Assembly: GCA_038380435.1 (NCBI GenBank)
Contig: JAWZYU010000034.1
Span: forward strand, 36,084,901-36,148,900
Direction of reading: 5' to 3'
Length of the DNA: 64,000 nt
Source of the DNA: Ryuthela nishihirai
Lineage: Eukaryota > Arthropoda > Arachnida > Araneae > Heptathelidae
Shown: piece after piece, positions 1-12,239 of the stretch
Position numbering within the stretch: position 1 is the stretch's first letter
How the letters are laid out: each line of letters opens with the position of its first letter
Made by a program: the position numbers and the translations under genes
Notes under the pieces: generated by a model
Databases searched by the model: none
What the model saw: the letters and a program-made list of their open reading frames with translations, nothing else
Told to the model about the DNA's origin: nothing

Positions 1-241
1 ACTTAGAATCACGTGGTAAAGCTTGAAAGCACAACCATCATAACTTTTCTTAAGGCAGGTGTGATCCCACCCCCCCCTCCCCAATTCAAATGGTAGAACA
101 ATTGGCCCGTAGACAAGAGATCCCGAGTACGAGAGGCAGATGGATGGATTTTTTTTTTCACAGTAATTAAGTATCTTTTAAGTTTTAAGAGATAATAGAA
201 AAAAAAATTTGTGTCTGCGTTTCGTAGGTGCTAATGTAGTA
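1..241. other. AT-rich flank with a degenerate tRNA-like stretch
   Basis: No gene is seen. Around 85-145 there is a degenerate tRNA-like stretch with a box A-like TGGTAGAACA and a box B-like CCCGAGTACGAG, probably a decayed SINE head. The rest is low-complexity sequence with C and T runs. Confidence 0.3.
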
Positions 242-380
242 CAGTCGGTCAAAAAAGTATCCGAACACTATGGTTGACTACAGAATTCAGAAAAAATATC
301 TGGCAACGATATTTTTTTAGAAATGAGTGATCTGGCAACCTTCGTGTCACGTGATTACAGAATTCAGGAAAAATGTCTGC

Positions 381-477
381 AGCGTGTACAGCAACTGTAC
401 ACGCTCCAGTTACCGTTCACAGCAAACTGGAGCGTGTGCAGTAACTGCACACGCTCCAGTTTGCTGTGAACGGTAAC
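381..477. repeat. Two related near-perfect palindromes
   Basis: The arms 409-441 and 445-477 are perfect 33-bp inverted copies separated by TAA. Just upstream, 382-391 and 395-404 form a 10-bp palindrome around CAA with nearly the same core (GCGTGTACAG against GCGTGTGCAG). Both could extrude hairpins. The sequence is unlike the surrounding MITE-A and its origin is unknown. Confidence 0.9.
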
Positions 478-543
478 GGCACACGCTCAATATTTCCGTG
501 AGTGAGCCCACACGATCTAGTATCAAAATAATATGACCTCCTA

Positions 544-575
544 CAGTCGCTCAAAAAAGTATACTTTTTTGAGTG
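544..575. mobile_element. Minimal MITE-A: two terminal repeats back to back
   Basis: Only the ends remain. CAGTCGCTCAAAAAAGTAT runs straight into the inverted ACTTTTTTGAGTG, and TA stands on both sides (542-543, 576-577). The whole internal part seen in the 213-bp family members is missing. Confidence 0.75.
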
Positions 576-689
576 TAATATTTTTATTCCATTTTCTCAA
601 TCATTTCGATTTCCACCGTTAGGGAAGAAGTTGGAAAATGAAAAACCTTCATTCTATTTGAAAACGATAATTACACGTTCACCAGAGGT

Positions 690-840
690 GATATTCTTGT
701 GGATCCTTGATGAAACCCACTAACGTATCTGCAATTATGACAGAACAAACGAGCATGCAATCCAGGGACTCGAACCCGGATCCCAGTAGTTGCAGTGTTA
801 CGGCGAATCAACGAGATACCACTAGGCCACCGAGGGAGGA
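690..840 (-). repeat. tRNA-derived SINE head (SINE-3)
   Basis: On the minus strand, from about 840 down, there is a polymerase III box A (TGGCCTAGTGG) and box B (GGTTCGAGTCC) at tRNA spacing. The region after box B is not tRNA-like. No second copy of the body is seen in the window, so its 3' limit is uncertain. A decayed tRNA gene is an alternative. Confidence 0.55.
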
Positions 841-945
841 TTTCCTTTTAATCTGCGAATGCTCTGCGACTATCACTGCAGACATAAGTATTTGCTTTGG
901 AATTCACAAGTTTCTCTTTCAAATTGATAGTCAGAACGAATTAAG

Positions 946-1504
946 GTTGGGTTGGGTTGTTTTGCCTCTGAGCGGCACTTTTTTGCACACCATGGGCTAA
1001 ATGGCCAGGTCACATGGACCCCGAAGGCTCAGAGAAGGTTGGGGGAGGGGACCCACTGGAACAGCTGTTGGGAGACAGATGGTAGCCTCCCGTAAAGGCC
1101 ATCCAGCGTGTTCTTTAACGTTGAGTTGTTTTACCTCTGAGCGGCACATTTTTGCACACCATGGGCTAAATGGCCAGGTCACATGGACCCCGAAAGCTCA
1201 GAGAAGGTTGGGGGAGGGGACCCACTGGAACAGCTGTTGGGAGACAGATGGTAGCCTCCCGTCAAGGCCATCCAGTGTGTTCTTTAACGTGCACAGGGTA
1301 TGGCTCTCCCGCACACGAAGCCACGGCTTAACGTCCCATCCGACGGACGGCGGCCTTTCCAAGCCCATCGATGTCCCCTACTGACCGTGGGCAGGGCGGG
1401 GAATTTTGCGGAGATAAATCTCAACGCTGATCCAGCTGGGACTCGAACCTGGGAACTACAGATTATGAGCCTGGCGCGCTGCCGACTGAGCCACCCCCGC
1501 CCCC
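946..1504 (-). mobile_element. SINE-1 with a doubled tail module
   Basis: The tRNA-like head is at the right end (box B GGTTCGAGTCC and box A TGGCTCAGTCGG read on the minus strand), followed by the central block and the tail. The tail module is present twice, at about 946-1121 and from 1122. Perfect 11-bp target-site duplications AACGAATTAAG flank the whole at 935-945 and 1505-1515, so both tail modules belong to one insertion. The open frames across it are not coding. Confidence 0.93.
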
Positions 1505-1550
1505 AACGAATTAAGAGTAGTGGTTAAAAAATTCTGAAAAAACTTCATCG

Positions 1551-1624
1551 CCGATACGGCGGGAATCGAACCCGCAGCTCTCCAGATTCATGCCAGGACG
1601 CGCTACCTTTACACCAAGCGTCGG
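1551..1624 (-). pseudogene. tRNA-like sequence, possibly tRNA-Met-derived
   Basis: Read on the minus strand this has box A TGGTGTAAAGG, a perfect T arm (GCGGG TTCGATT CCCGC, including box B) and an acceptor stem with one mismatch and one G-T pair. The anticodon stem has a mismatch and the loop containing CAT has eight bases, so a working tRNA is doubtful. Its 5' end runs into the inverted repeat at 1621-1720. Confidence 0.6.
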
Positions 1625-1720
1625 ACAAGGAAATTTTTCAGAATAAGACCTTATAATTCTTCACAACCACGTCTCAGTGAAGATTTATAAAGTCTTATTC
1701 TAGAAAATTTCCTTGTCCGA
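1621..1720. repeat. Inverted repeat with arms of about 44 bp
   Basis: The left arm 1621-1664 and the right arm 1677-1720 pair with a few mismatches around a 12-base spacer (TCGGACAAGGAAATTTT against AAAATTTCCTTGTCCGA at the outer ends). It directly adjoins the tRNA-like sequence. It may be a fold-back MITE or the product of a template switch. Confidence 0.85.
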
Positions 1721-1741
1721 TTGTCCTTATTGAGATAAATG

Positions 1742-1825
1742 TCGTCACTCGTAAATGGGACTAGAACTTGAGAACTGCAGACTGCTAGCCAGACCTGCTA
1801 CAGACTGAGCCCGGTCCACTCCAGT
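1742..1825 (-). repeat. Decayed SINE-1 head fragment
   Basis: GGGACTAGAACTTGAGAACTGCAGA followed by CTACAGACTGAGCC (read in two pieces) matches the tRNA head of SINE-1 in reverse, with many changes. The body is missing. Confidence 0.55.
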
Positions 1826-1830
1826 GCACA

Positions 1831-2310
1831 GGGCGGGGGTACCTCAGTCGGTAATGCGCCAGGCTCGTAATCTGTAGTTCCCAGATTCCAGTTCCAGCTG
1901 GATCAGCGTTGATGCTTATCTCCGCAAAACTCCCCGCCCTGTCCACGGTCAGTAGGGGACACCGATGGGCTTGGAAATGCAGCCGTCCGTCGGATGAGAC
2001 GTTAAACCGTGGTCCGTGTGCGGGAAAGCCATATCCTGTGCACGTTAAAGGACACACTGGATAGCCTTGACGGGAAGCTACCATTTGTCTTCCAACAGCT
2101 GTTCCAGTGGGTCCCCTCCCCCAACCTTCTCTGAGCCTTCGGGGTCCATGTGACCTGGCCATTTAGCCCATGGTGTGCAAAAAAGTGCTGCTCAGAAATA
2201 AAACAACCCAACCCAACCTCCAACCTTCTCTGAGCCTTTGGGGTCCTTGTGACCTAGCATTTATCATATTCTGTGCAAAAAAGTGCCCCTCAGAGGTAAA
2301 ACCCCCTTCC
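1831..2310 (+). mobile_element. SINE-1 copy followed by an older tail fragment
   Basis: The head begins at GGGCGGGGGT (1831), with tRNA boxes weakened by substitutions, and the element runs to a CAACCCAACCCAACC tail near 2217. A second, more diverged tail piece (CCAACCTTCTCTGAGCC to CTCAGAGGTAAAA) follows directly to about 2310. No clear target-site duplication is seen. Confidence 0.8.
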
Positions 2311-3100
2311 CCCCCTAAAAATAATCCTTCCTGTTTACCCTCAGATCTAGACCGAGTGTTTATATAATTGCAATTGATTACTGTTCTAATATTTGCCAAC
2401 AAAAGAATTCTTATTTCATGCATTCTTCAAATGTTTGATTTGCAACTTTCAAAAAGCCATAAAGCGTGCAAAATATTTATGTTTAAAAGTAGAATCACGA
2501 TGTGCCTCAAAATCTCTTTAATGGCCATTGGCTGCACCTACGAGTTTCACGTGGATGTTTTATAAACCCTCATAAATGTATTCAAATCGCGTGCTGTGGC
2601 AGCACACTGTGCTTCGTTTCGTTTCGCAGCGCTACCTACCGATGAAAAATATTGCTGCTGCAGAAAACTGCCCTTTTAAAATATGTAACTCTTTCGCTTC
2701 TGGCTAAACTACCCTTTAGAGTTTTTAAATAAACCAGAATTACTCACAGGCAGGTCAAATAAAGAGCATTTCAGCTGAATTTTTATATCATGCTGTTTAA
2801 ATATGAAAATCAAAGTGCTTTTATTCCAGATTATGATCCCCTAAGTTCAAAACGCTTTTCATTTTTCGTGTCTTCTTAAAGCATTTTATTTTTTTTCTCA
2901 CTTTGCATTTTTTTCCACACAGAAAAATAACGTAAAAATTGGCGTCTGGGAGAAAAGAAATACAACTTTTTAAAATGAATAAAAATACATTAAAGAATTT
3001 AAAAAAAATACATATCTTCCTAAATAAACCTAAAAATTATCAATGGTGCAATCAGTCACTGAGTTCGTATTTACTTCATAACGAACGTTGGAAAACGTTA
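2311..3100. other. Unannotated AT-rich sequence
   Basis: No coding region, RNA gene or known repeat is recognised here. Open frames are short and without family features. Confidence 0.5.
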
Positions 3101-3135
3101 TTATCACGTAGGAGTTCTCAACTTGGGGTGTGCGT

Positions 3136-3286
3136 ACCCCAAGAAAGTTGGGGAAGGGGACCCACTGGAACAGCTGTTGGAAGACAGATGGTAGCCTCCC
3201 GTCAAGGCTATCCAGTGTGTTCTTTAACGTGCACAGGGTATGGCTCTCCCGCACACGGGCCCGGTTTAACGTCTCATCCGACGGTT
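3136..3286 (-). repeat. SINE-1 internal fragment
   Basis: This matches the SINE-1 tail and central block, from AAGTTGGGGAAGGGGACCC to GTCTCATCCGACGG, without head or terminal tail. It lies just inside the left hAT-like end. Confidence 0.85.
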
Positions 3287-3348
3287 GGTAAAATGTTTCG
3301 AAGTACGCAGTGAGAATTCAAAGGTCGCTAGATTTGGTAACAAAGTCA

Positions 3349-6300
3349 GTGTTTTATTTCATTCCCATTGTTATACTATAACTGTAGTTTTATCTATCTA
3401 TACAAGGGGTACGCCAGTTACATACTAATTTCCAGGGGATACGTAAAGCATGAAAGGTTGAGAACCATATATATATGTTTTATTTTATTCCCATTGTTAT
3501 ACTATAACTATAGTTTTATCTTTCTATACAAAGGGTACGCCAGTTACATACACATTTCCAGGGGGTACGTGAAGCATAAAAGGTTCAGAACCACTGATAT
3601 ATATGTTTTATTTTATTCCTATTGTTATACTATAACTATAGTTTTATCTATCTATACAAGGGGTACGCCAGTTACATACACATTTCCAGGGGGTACGTGA
3701 AGCATAAAAGGTTGAGAACCACTGATACATATGTTTTATATTATTCCCATTGTTGTACTATAACTATAATTTTATCTATCTATACAAAGGGTACGCCAGT
3801 TACATACACATTTCCAGGGTGTACGTGAAGCATAAAAGGTTGAGAACCACTGATATATATGTTTTATTTTATTCCCATTGTTATACTATAACTATAGTTT
3901 TATCTATCTATACAAGGGGTACGCCAGTTACATACACATTTCCAGGGGGTACGTGAAGCATAAAAAGGTTGAGAACCACTGATACATATGTTTTATATTA
4001 TTCACATTGTTATACTATAACTATAGTTTTATCTATCTATACAAAGGGTACGCCAGTTACATACACATTTCCAGGGTGTACGTGAAGCATAAAAGGTTGA
4101 GAACCACTGATATATATGTTTTATTTTATTCCCATTGTTATACTATAACTATAGTTTTATCTATCTATACAAAGGGTACGCCAGTTACATACACATTTCC
4201 AGGGGGTACGTGAAGCATAAAAAGGTTGAGAACCACTGATACATATGTTTTATATTATTCACATTGTTATACTATAACTATAGTTTTATCTATCTATACA
4301 AGGGGTACGCCAGTTACATACACATTTCCAGGGGGTACGTGAAGCATAAAAGGTTGAGAACCACTGATATATATGTTTTATTTTATTCCCATTGTTATAC
4401 TATAACTATAGTTTTATCTATCTATACAAAGGGTACGCCAGTTACATACACATTTCCAGGGGGTACGTGAAGCATAAAAAGGTTGAGAACCACTGATACA
4501 TATGTTTTATATTATTCACATTGTTATACTATAACTATAGTTTTATCTATCTATACAAGGGGTACGCCAGTTACATACACATTTCCAGGGGGTACGTGAA
4601 GCATAAAAGGTTGAGAACCACTGATATATATGTTTTATTTTATTCCCATTGTTATACTATAACTATAGTTCTATCTATCTATACAAGGGGTACGCCAGTT
4701 ACATACACATTTCCAGGGGGTACGTGAAGCATAAAAGGTTGAGAACCACTGATATATATGTTTTATTTTATTCCCATTGTTACACTATAACTATAGGTTT
4801 ATCTATCTATACAAGGGGTACGCCAGTTACATACACATTTCCAGGGGGTACGTGAAGCATAAAAGGTTGAGAACCACTGATATATATGTTTTATTTTATT
4901 CCCATTGTTATACTATAACTATAGTTTTATCTATCTATACAAGGGGTACGCCAGTTACATACACATTTCCAGGGGGTACGTGAAGCATAAAAGGTTGAGA
5001 ACCACTGATATATATGTTTTATTTTATTCCCATTGTTATACTATAACTATAGATTTATCTATCTATACAAGGGGTACGCCAGTTACATACACATTTCCAG
5101 GGGGTACGTGAAGCATAAAAGGATGAGAACCACTGATATATATGTTTTATTTTATTCCCATTGTTATACTATAACTATAGTTCTATCTATCTATACAAGG
5201 GGTACGCCAGTTACATACACATTTCCAGGGGGTACGTGAAGCATAAAAGGTTGAGAACCACTGATATATATGTTTTATTTTATTCCCATTGTTATACTAT
5301 AACTATAGTTTTATCTATCTATACAAGGGGTACGCCAGTTACATACACATTTCCAGGGGGTACGTGAAGCATAAAAGGTTGAGAACCACTGATATATATG
5401 TTTTATTTTATTAACATTGTTTTACTATAACTATAGTTTATCTATCTGTACAAGGGGTACGCCAGTTTCATACACATTTCCAGGGGGTACGTGAAGCATA
5501 AAAGGTTGAGAACCACTGATATATATGTTTTATTTTATTCCCATTGTTATACTATAACTATAGATTTATCTATCTATACAAGGGGTACGCCAGTTACATA
5601 CACATTTCCAGGGGGTACGTGAAGCATAAAAGGTTGAGAACCACTGATATATATGTTTTATTTTATTCCCATTGTTATACTATAACTATAGTTTTATCTA
5701 TCTATACAAGGGGTACGCCAGTTACATACACATTTCCAGGGGGTACGTGAAGCATAGAAGGTTGAGAACCACTGATATATATGTTTTATTTTATTCCCAT
5801 TGTTATACTATAACTATAGATTTATCTATCTGTACAAGGGGTACGCCAGTTACATACACATTTCCAGGGGGTACGTGAAGCATAAAAGGTTGAGAACCAC
5901 TGATATATATGTTTTATTTTATTCCCATTGTTATACTATAACTATTGTTTTATCTATCTATACAAGGGGTACGCCAGTTACATACACATTTCCAGGGGGT
6001 ACGTGAAGCATAAAAGGTTGAGAACCACTGATATATATGTTTTATTTTATTCCCATTGTTATACTATAACTATAGTTTTATCTATCTGTACAAGGGGTAC
6101 GCCAGTTACATACACATTTCCAGGGGGTACGTGAAGCATAAAAGGTTGAGAACCACTGATATATATGTTTTATTTTATTCCCATTGTTATACTATAAGTA
6201 TAGATTTATCTATCTATGCAAGGGGTACGCCAGTTACATACACATTTCCAGGGGGTACGTGAAGCATAAAAGGTTGAGAACTACTGATATATATGTTTTA

Positions 6301-9300
6301 CTTTATTCCCATTGTTATACTATAACTATAGTTTTATCTTTCTATACAAAGGGTACGCCAGTTACATACACATTTCCAGGGGGTATGTGAAGCATAAAAG
6401 GTTGAGAACCACTGATATATATGTTTTATTTTATTCCCATTGTTATACTATAACTATAGTTTTATCTATCTATACAAGGGGTACGCCAGTTACATACACA
6501 TTTCCAGGGGGTACGTGAAGCATAAAAGGTTGAGAACCACTGATATATATGTTTTATTTTATTCCCATTGTTATACTATAACTATAGTTTTATCTATCTA
6601 TACAAGGGGTACGCCAGTTACATACACATTTCCAGGGGGTACGTGAAGCATAAAAGGTTGAGAACCACTGATATATATGTTTTATTTTATTCCCATTGTT
6701 TTACTATAACTATACTTTTATCTATATATACAAGGGGTACGCCAGTTACATACACATTTATAGGGGGTATATGAAGCATAAAAAGTTGAGAACCACTGAT
6801 ATATATGTTTTATTTTATTCCCATTGTTATACTATAACTATAGTTTTATCTATCTATACAAGAGGTACGCCAGTTACATACACATTTCCAGGAAGTACGT
6901 GAAGCATAAAAGGTTGAGAACCACTGATATATATGTTTTATTTTATTCCCATTGTTATACTATAACTATAGTTTTATCTATCTATACAAGGGGTACGCCA
7001 GTTACATACACATTTCCAGGAGGTATGTGAAGCATAAAAGGTTGAGAACCACTGATATATATGTTTTATTTTATTCCCATTGTTATACTATAACTATAGT
7101 TTTATCTATCTATACAAAGGGTACGCCAGTTACATACACATTTCCAGGGGATACGTGAAGCATAAAAGGTTGAGAACCACTGATATATATTTTTTATTTT
7201 ATTCCCATTGTTATACTATAACTATAGTTTTACCTATCTATACAAGGGGTACGTCAGTTACATACACATTTCCAGGGGGTATGTGAAGCATAAAAGTTTG
7301 AGAACCACTGATATATATGTCTTCTTTTATTCCCATTGTTATACTATAACTATAGTTTTATCTATCTATACATAGGGTACGCCAGTTACATACACATTTC
7401 CAGGCTGTACGTGAACCATAAAGGTTGAGAACCACTGATATATATGTTTTATTTTATTCCCATTGTTATACTATAACTATAGTTTTATCTATCTATACAA
7501 GGGGTACGCCAGTTACATACACATTTCCAGGGGGTACGTGAAGCATAAAAGGTTGAGAACGACTGATATATATGTCTTATTTTATTCCCATTGTTATACT
7601 ATAACTATAGTTTTATCTATCAATACAAGGGGTACACCAGTTACATACACATTTCCAGGGGGTACGTGAAGCATAAAAGGTTGAGAACCACTGATATATA
7701 TGTTTTATTTTATTCCCATTGTTATACTATAACTATAGTTTTATCTATGTATAAAAGGGGTACGCCAGTTACATACACATTTCCAGGGGGTACGTGAAGC
7801 ATAAAAGTTTGGGAATCACTGATATATATGTTTTATTTTATTCCCATTGTTATACTATAACTATAGTTTTATCTATCACTACAAGGAGTACGCCAGTTAC
7901 ATACACATTTCCAGGGGGTACGTGAAGCATAAAAGGTTGAGAACCACTGATATATATGTTTTATTTTATTCCCATTGTTATACTATAACTATAGTTTTAT
8001 CTATGTATAAAAGGGGTACGCCAGTTACATACACATTTCCAGGGGGTACGTGAAGCATAAAAGTTTGGGAATCACTGATATATATGTTTTATTTTATTCC
8101 CATTGTTATACTATAACTATAGTTTGATCTATGTATAAAAGGGGTACGCCAGTTACATACACATTTCCAGGGGGTACGTGAAGCATAAAAGGTTGAGAAT
8201 CACTGATATATATGTTTTATTTTATTCCCATTCTAATACTATAACTATAGTTTTATCTATGTATAAAAGGGGAACGCCAGTTACATACACATTTCCAGGG
8301 GGTACGTGAAGCATAAAAGGTTGAGAATCACTGATATATATGTTTTATTTTACTCCCATTGTTATACTATAAATATAGTTTTATCTATCTATACAAGGGG
8401 TACGCCAGTTACATACACATTTCCAGGGGGTACGTGAAGCATAAAAGGTTGGGAATCACTGATATATATGTTTTATTTTATTCCCATTGTTATACTATAA
8501 CTATAGTTTTATCTATGTATAAAAGGGGTACGCCAGTTACATACACATTTCCAGGGGGTACGTGAAGCATAAAAGGTTGAGAATCACTGATATATATGTT
8601 TTATTTTACTCCCATTGTTATACTATAAGTATAGTTTTATCTATCTATACAAGGGGTACGCCAGTTACATACACATTTCCAGGGGGTACGTGAAGCATAA
8701 AAGGTTGAGAATCACTGATATATATATATATATGTTTTATTTTATTCCCATTGTTATACTATAACTATAGTTTTATCTATCTACACAAGGGGTACGCCAG
8801 TTATATACACATTTCCAAGGGGTACGTGAAGCATAAAAGTTTGAGAACCACTGATAAATATGTTTTATTTTAGTCCCATTGTTATTTATCAACTGTAGGT
8901 TTATCTATCTATACAAGGGGTACGCCAGTTACATACACATTTCAAGGGGGTACCTGAAGCATAAAAGGTTGAGAACCACTGATATATATGTTTTATTTTA
9001 TTCCCATTGTTATATTATAACTATAGTTTTATCTATCTATACAAGGGGTACGCCAGTTACATTCACATTTCCAGGGTGTACGTGAAGCATAAAAGTTGAG
9101 AACCACTGATATATATATGTTTTATTTTATTCCCATTGTTATACTATAACTATAGTTTTATCTATCTATACAAGGGGTACGCCAGTTACATACACATTTC
9201 CAGGGGGTACCTGAAGCAGTAAAGGTTGAGAACCACTGATATATATGTTTTATTTTATTCCCATTGTTATATTATAACTATAGTTTTATCTATCTATACA

Positions 9301-12239
9301 AGGGGTACGCCAGATACATACACATTTCCAGGGTGTACGTGAAGCATAAAAGGTTGAGAACCACTGATATATATGTTTTATTTTATTCCCATTGTTATAC
9401 TATAACTATAGTTTTATCTATCTATACAAGGGGTACGCCAGTTACATACACATTTCCAGGGGGTACGTGAAGCATAAAAGTATGAGAACCACTGATATAT
9501 ATGTTTTATTTTATTCCCATTGTTATACTATAACTATAGTTTTATCTATCTATACAAGGGGTACGCCAGTTACGTACACATTTCCAGGGGGTACGTGAAG
9601 CATAAAAGGTTGAGAACGACTGATATATATGTTTTATTTTATTCCCATTATTATACATTAACTATAGTTTTATCTATCTATACAAGGGGTACGCCAGTTA
9701 CATACACATTTCCAGGAGGTACGTGAAGCATAAAAGGTTGAGAACGACTGATATATATGTTTTATTTTATTGCCATTATTATACATTAACTATAATTTTA
9801 TCTATCTATACAAGGGGTACGCCAGTTACATACTCATTTCCAGGGGGTACGTGAGCATAAAAGGTTGAGAACCACTGATATGTATGTTTTATTTTATTCC
9901 CATTGTTACACTATAAGTATAGTTTTATCTATCTATACAAGGGGTAGGCCAGTTACATACACATTTCCAGGGGGTATGTGAAGCCTAAAAGGTTGAGAAC
10001 CACTGATATATATGTCTTATTTTATTCCCATTGTTATTCTATAACTGTAAGTTTATCTATCTATGCAAGGGGTACGCCAGTTACATACACATTTCCAGGG
10101 GGTATCTGAAGCATAAAAGGTTGAGGACCACTGATATATATATATATGTTTTATTTTATTCCCATTGTTATACTATAACTATATTTTTATCTATCTATAC
10201 AAGGGGTACGCCAGTTACATACACATTTCCAGGAGGTACGTGAAGCATAAAAGGTTGAGAACCACTGATATGTATGTTTTATTTTATTCCCATTGTTCTA
10301 CTATAACTATAGTTTTATCTATCTATACAAGGGGTACGCCAGTTACACACACATTTCCAGGGGGTACGTGAAGCATGAAAGTTTGAGAACCACTGATATA
10401 TATGTCTTATTTTATTCCCATTGTTATACTATAACTATAGTTTTATCTATCTATACAAAGGGTACGCCAGTTACATACACATTTCCAGGAGGTACGTGAA
10501 GCATAAAAGGTTGAGAACCACTGATATGTATGTTTTATTTTATTCCCATTGTTATACTATAATTATAGTTTTATCTATCTATACAAGGGGTACGCCAGTT
10601 ACATACACATTTCCAGGGGGTACGTGAAGCATAAAAGGTTGAGAACCACTGATATATATGTTTTATTTTATTCCCATTGTTATTCTATAACTGTAGGTTT
10701 ATCTATCTATACAAGGGGTACGCCAGTTACATAAACATTTCCAGGGGGTACGTGAAGCATAAAAGGTTGAGAACCACTGATATATATGTTTTATTTTATT
10801 CCCATTGTTATACAATAACTATAGTTTTATCTATCTATACAAGGGGTACGCCAGTTACATACACATTTCCAGGGGGTACGTGAAGCATAAAAGGTTGAGA
10901 ACCACTGATATATATGTTTTATTTTATTCCCATTGTTTTACTATAACTATAGTTTTATCTATCTATACAAGGGGTACGCCAGTTACATACACATTTCCAG
11001 GAGGTACGTGAAGCATAAAAGGTTGAGAACCACTGATATATATGTTTTATTTTATTCCCATTGTTTTACTATAACTATACTTTTATCTATCTATACAAGG
11101 GGTACGCCAGTTACATACACATTTCCAGGAGGTACGTGAAGCATAAAAGGTTGAGAACCACTGATATATATGTTTTATTTTATTCCCATTGTTTTACTAT
11201 AACTATAGTTTTATCTATCTATACAAGGGATACGCCAGTTACATACACATTTCCAGGGGGTACGTGAAGCATAAAAGGTTGAGAACCAGTGATATATATG
11301 TTTTATTTTATTCCCATTGTTTTACTATAACTATAGTTTTATCTATCTATACAAGGGGTACGCCAGTTACATACACATTTCCAGGGGGTACGTGAAGCAT
11401 ATAAGATTGAGAACCACTGATATATATGTTTTATTTTATTCCCATTGTTTTACTATAACTATAGTTTTATCTATCTATACAAGGGGTACGCCAGTTACGT
11501 ACACATTTCCAGGAGGTACGTGAAGCATAAAAGGTTGAGAACCACTGATATATATGTTTTATTTTATTCCCATTGTTTTACTATAACTTGAGTTTTATAT
11601 ATCTATACAAGGGGGTACGCCAGTTACATATACATTTCCAGGAGGTACGTGAAGCATAAAAGGTTGAGAACCATTGATATATATATGTTTTATTTTATTC
11701 CCATTGTTTTACTATAACTAGAGTTTTATCTATCTATACAAGGGGTACGCCAGTTACATACACATTTCCAGGGGGTACGTGAAGCATAAAAGGTTGAGAA
11801 CCATTGATATATATGTTTTATTTTGTTCCCATTGTTTTACTATAACTAGAGTTTTATCTATCTATACAAGGGGTACCCCAGTTACATACACATTTTCAGG
11901 ATGTACGTGAAGCATAAAAGGTTGAGAACCACTGATATATATGTTTTATTTTATTCCCATTGTTTTACTATAACTATAGTTTTATCTATCTATACAAGGG
12001 GTACGCCAGTTACATACACATTTCCAGGGGGTACGTGAAGCATAAAAGGTTGAGAACCACTGATATATATGTTTTATTTTATTAACATTGTTTTACTATA
12101 ACTATAGTTTTATCTATCTATACAAGGGGTACGCCAGTTACATACACATTTCCAGGGGGTACGTGAAGCATAAAAGGTTGAGAACCAGTGATATATATGT
12201 TTTATTTTATTCCCATTGTTTTACTATAACTATAGTTTT
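3349..12239. repeat. Satellite array A, 128-bp unit, about 69 copies
   Basis: A head-to-tail array with a 128-bp period. The unit contains GGTACGCCAGTTACATAC, CATTTCCAGGGGGTACGTG and AGGTTGAGAACCACTG, the last being a hAT-type terminus in reverse. Between about 3.7 and 4.6 kb alternate units carry ACATATGTTTTATATTATTC and an extra A, giving a 257-bp dimer. Around 7.7-8.6 kb units with GTATAAAAGG alternate with the standard type. The 68-residue open frames recur once per unit because one frame stays open for just over one and a half units. They show no coding features. Confidence 0.95.

Larger units (their letters stand above)
242..577. mobile_element. Rearranged MITE-A copies, TA-flanked
   Basis: The left end at 242 carries the terminal repeat CAGTCGGTCAAAAAAGTAT after a TA and continues with the family's internal AGAATTCAG and GATCTGGCAACCTTCGTG blocks. 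The normal second half is missing. In its place are a repeated ATTACAGAATTCAGG block near 353 and a palindrome cluster (381-477). A second pair of ends, joined directly, lies at 544-575. Intact relatives are at 23367-23579 and 40598-40809. The TA duplication and the ends suggest a Tc1/mariner-mobilised non-autonomous element. Confidence 0.7.

Noticed and set aside
750..840. A functional tRNA gene
   Set aside because: Boxes A and B are present, but the sequence between and after them does not fold as a regular cloverleaf by inspection. A SINE head is more likely.
1001..1384. Recurring frames reading MARSHGPRRLREGWGRGPTG and relatives in many places
   Set aside because: They are translations of SINE-1, which is a non-coding, polymerase III-type repeat with tRNA-like promoter boxes.
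3368..11523. Dozens of 68-codon open frames with nearly the same peptide
   Set aside because: They repeat once per 128-bp satellite unit, overlap each other and change frame from unit to unit. They follow from a stop-poor frame in the repeat and show no sign of being genes.
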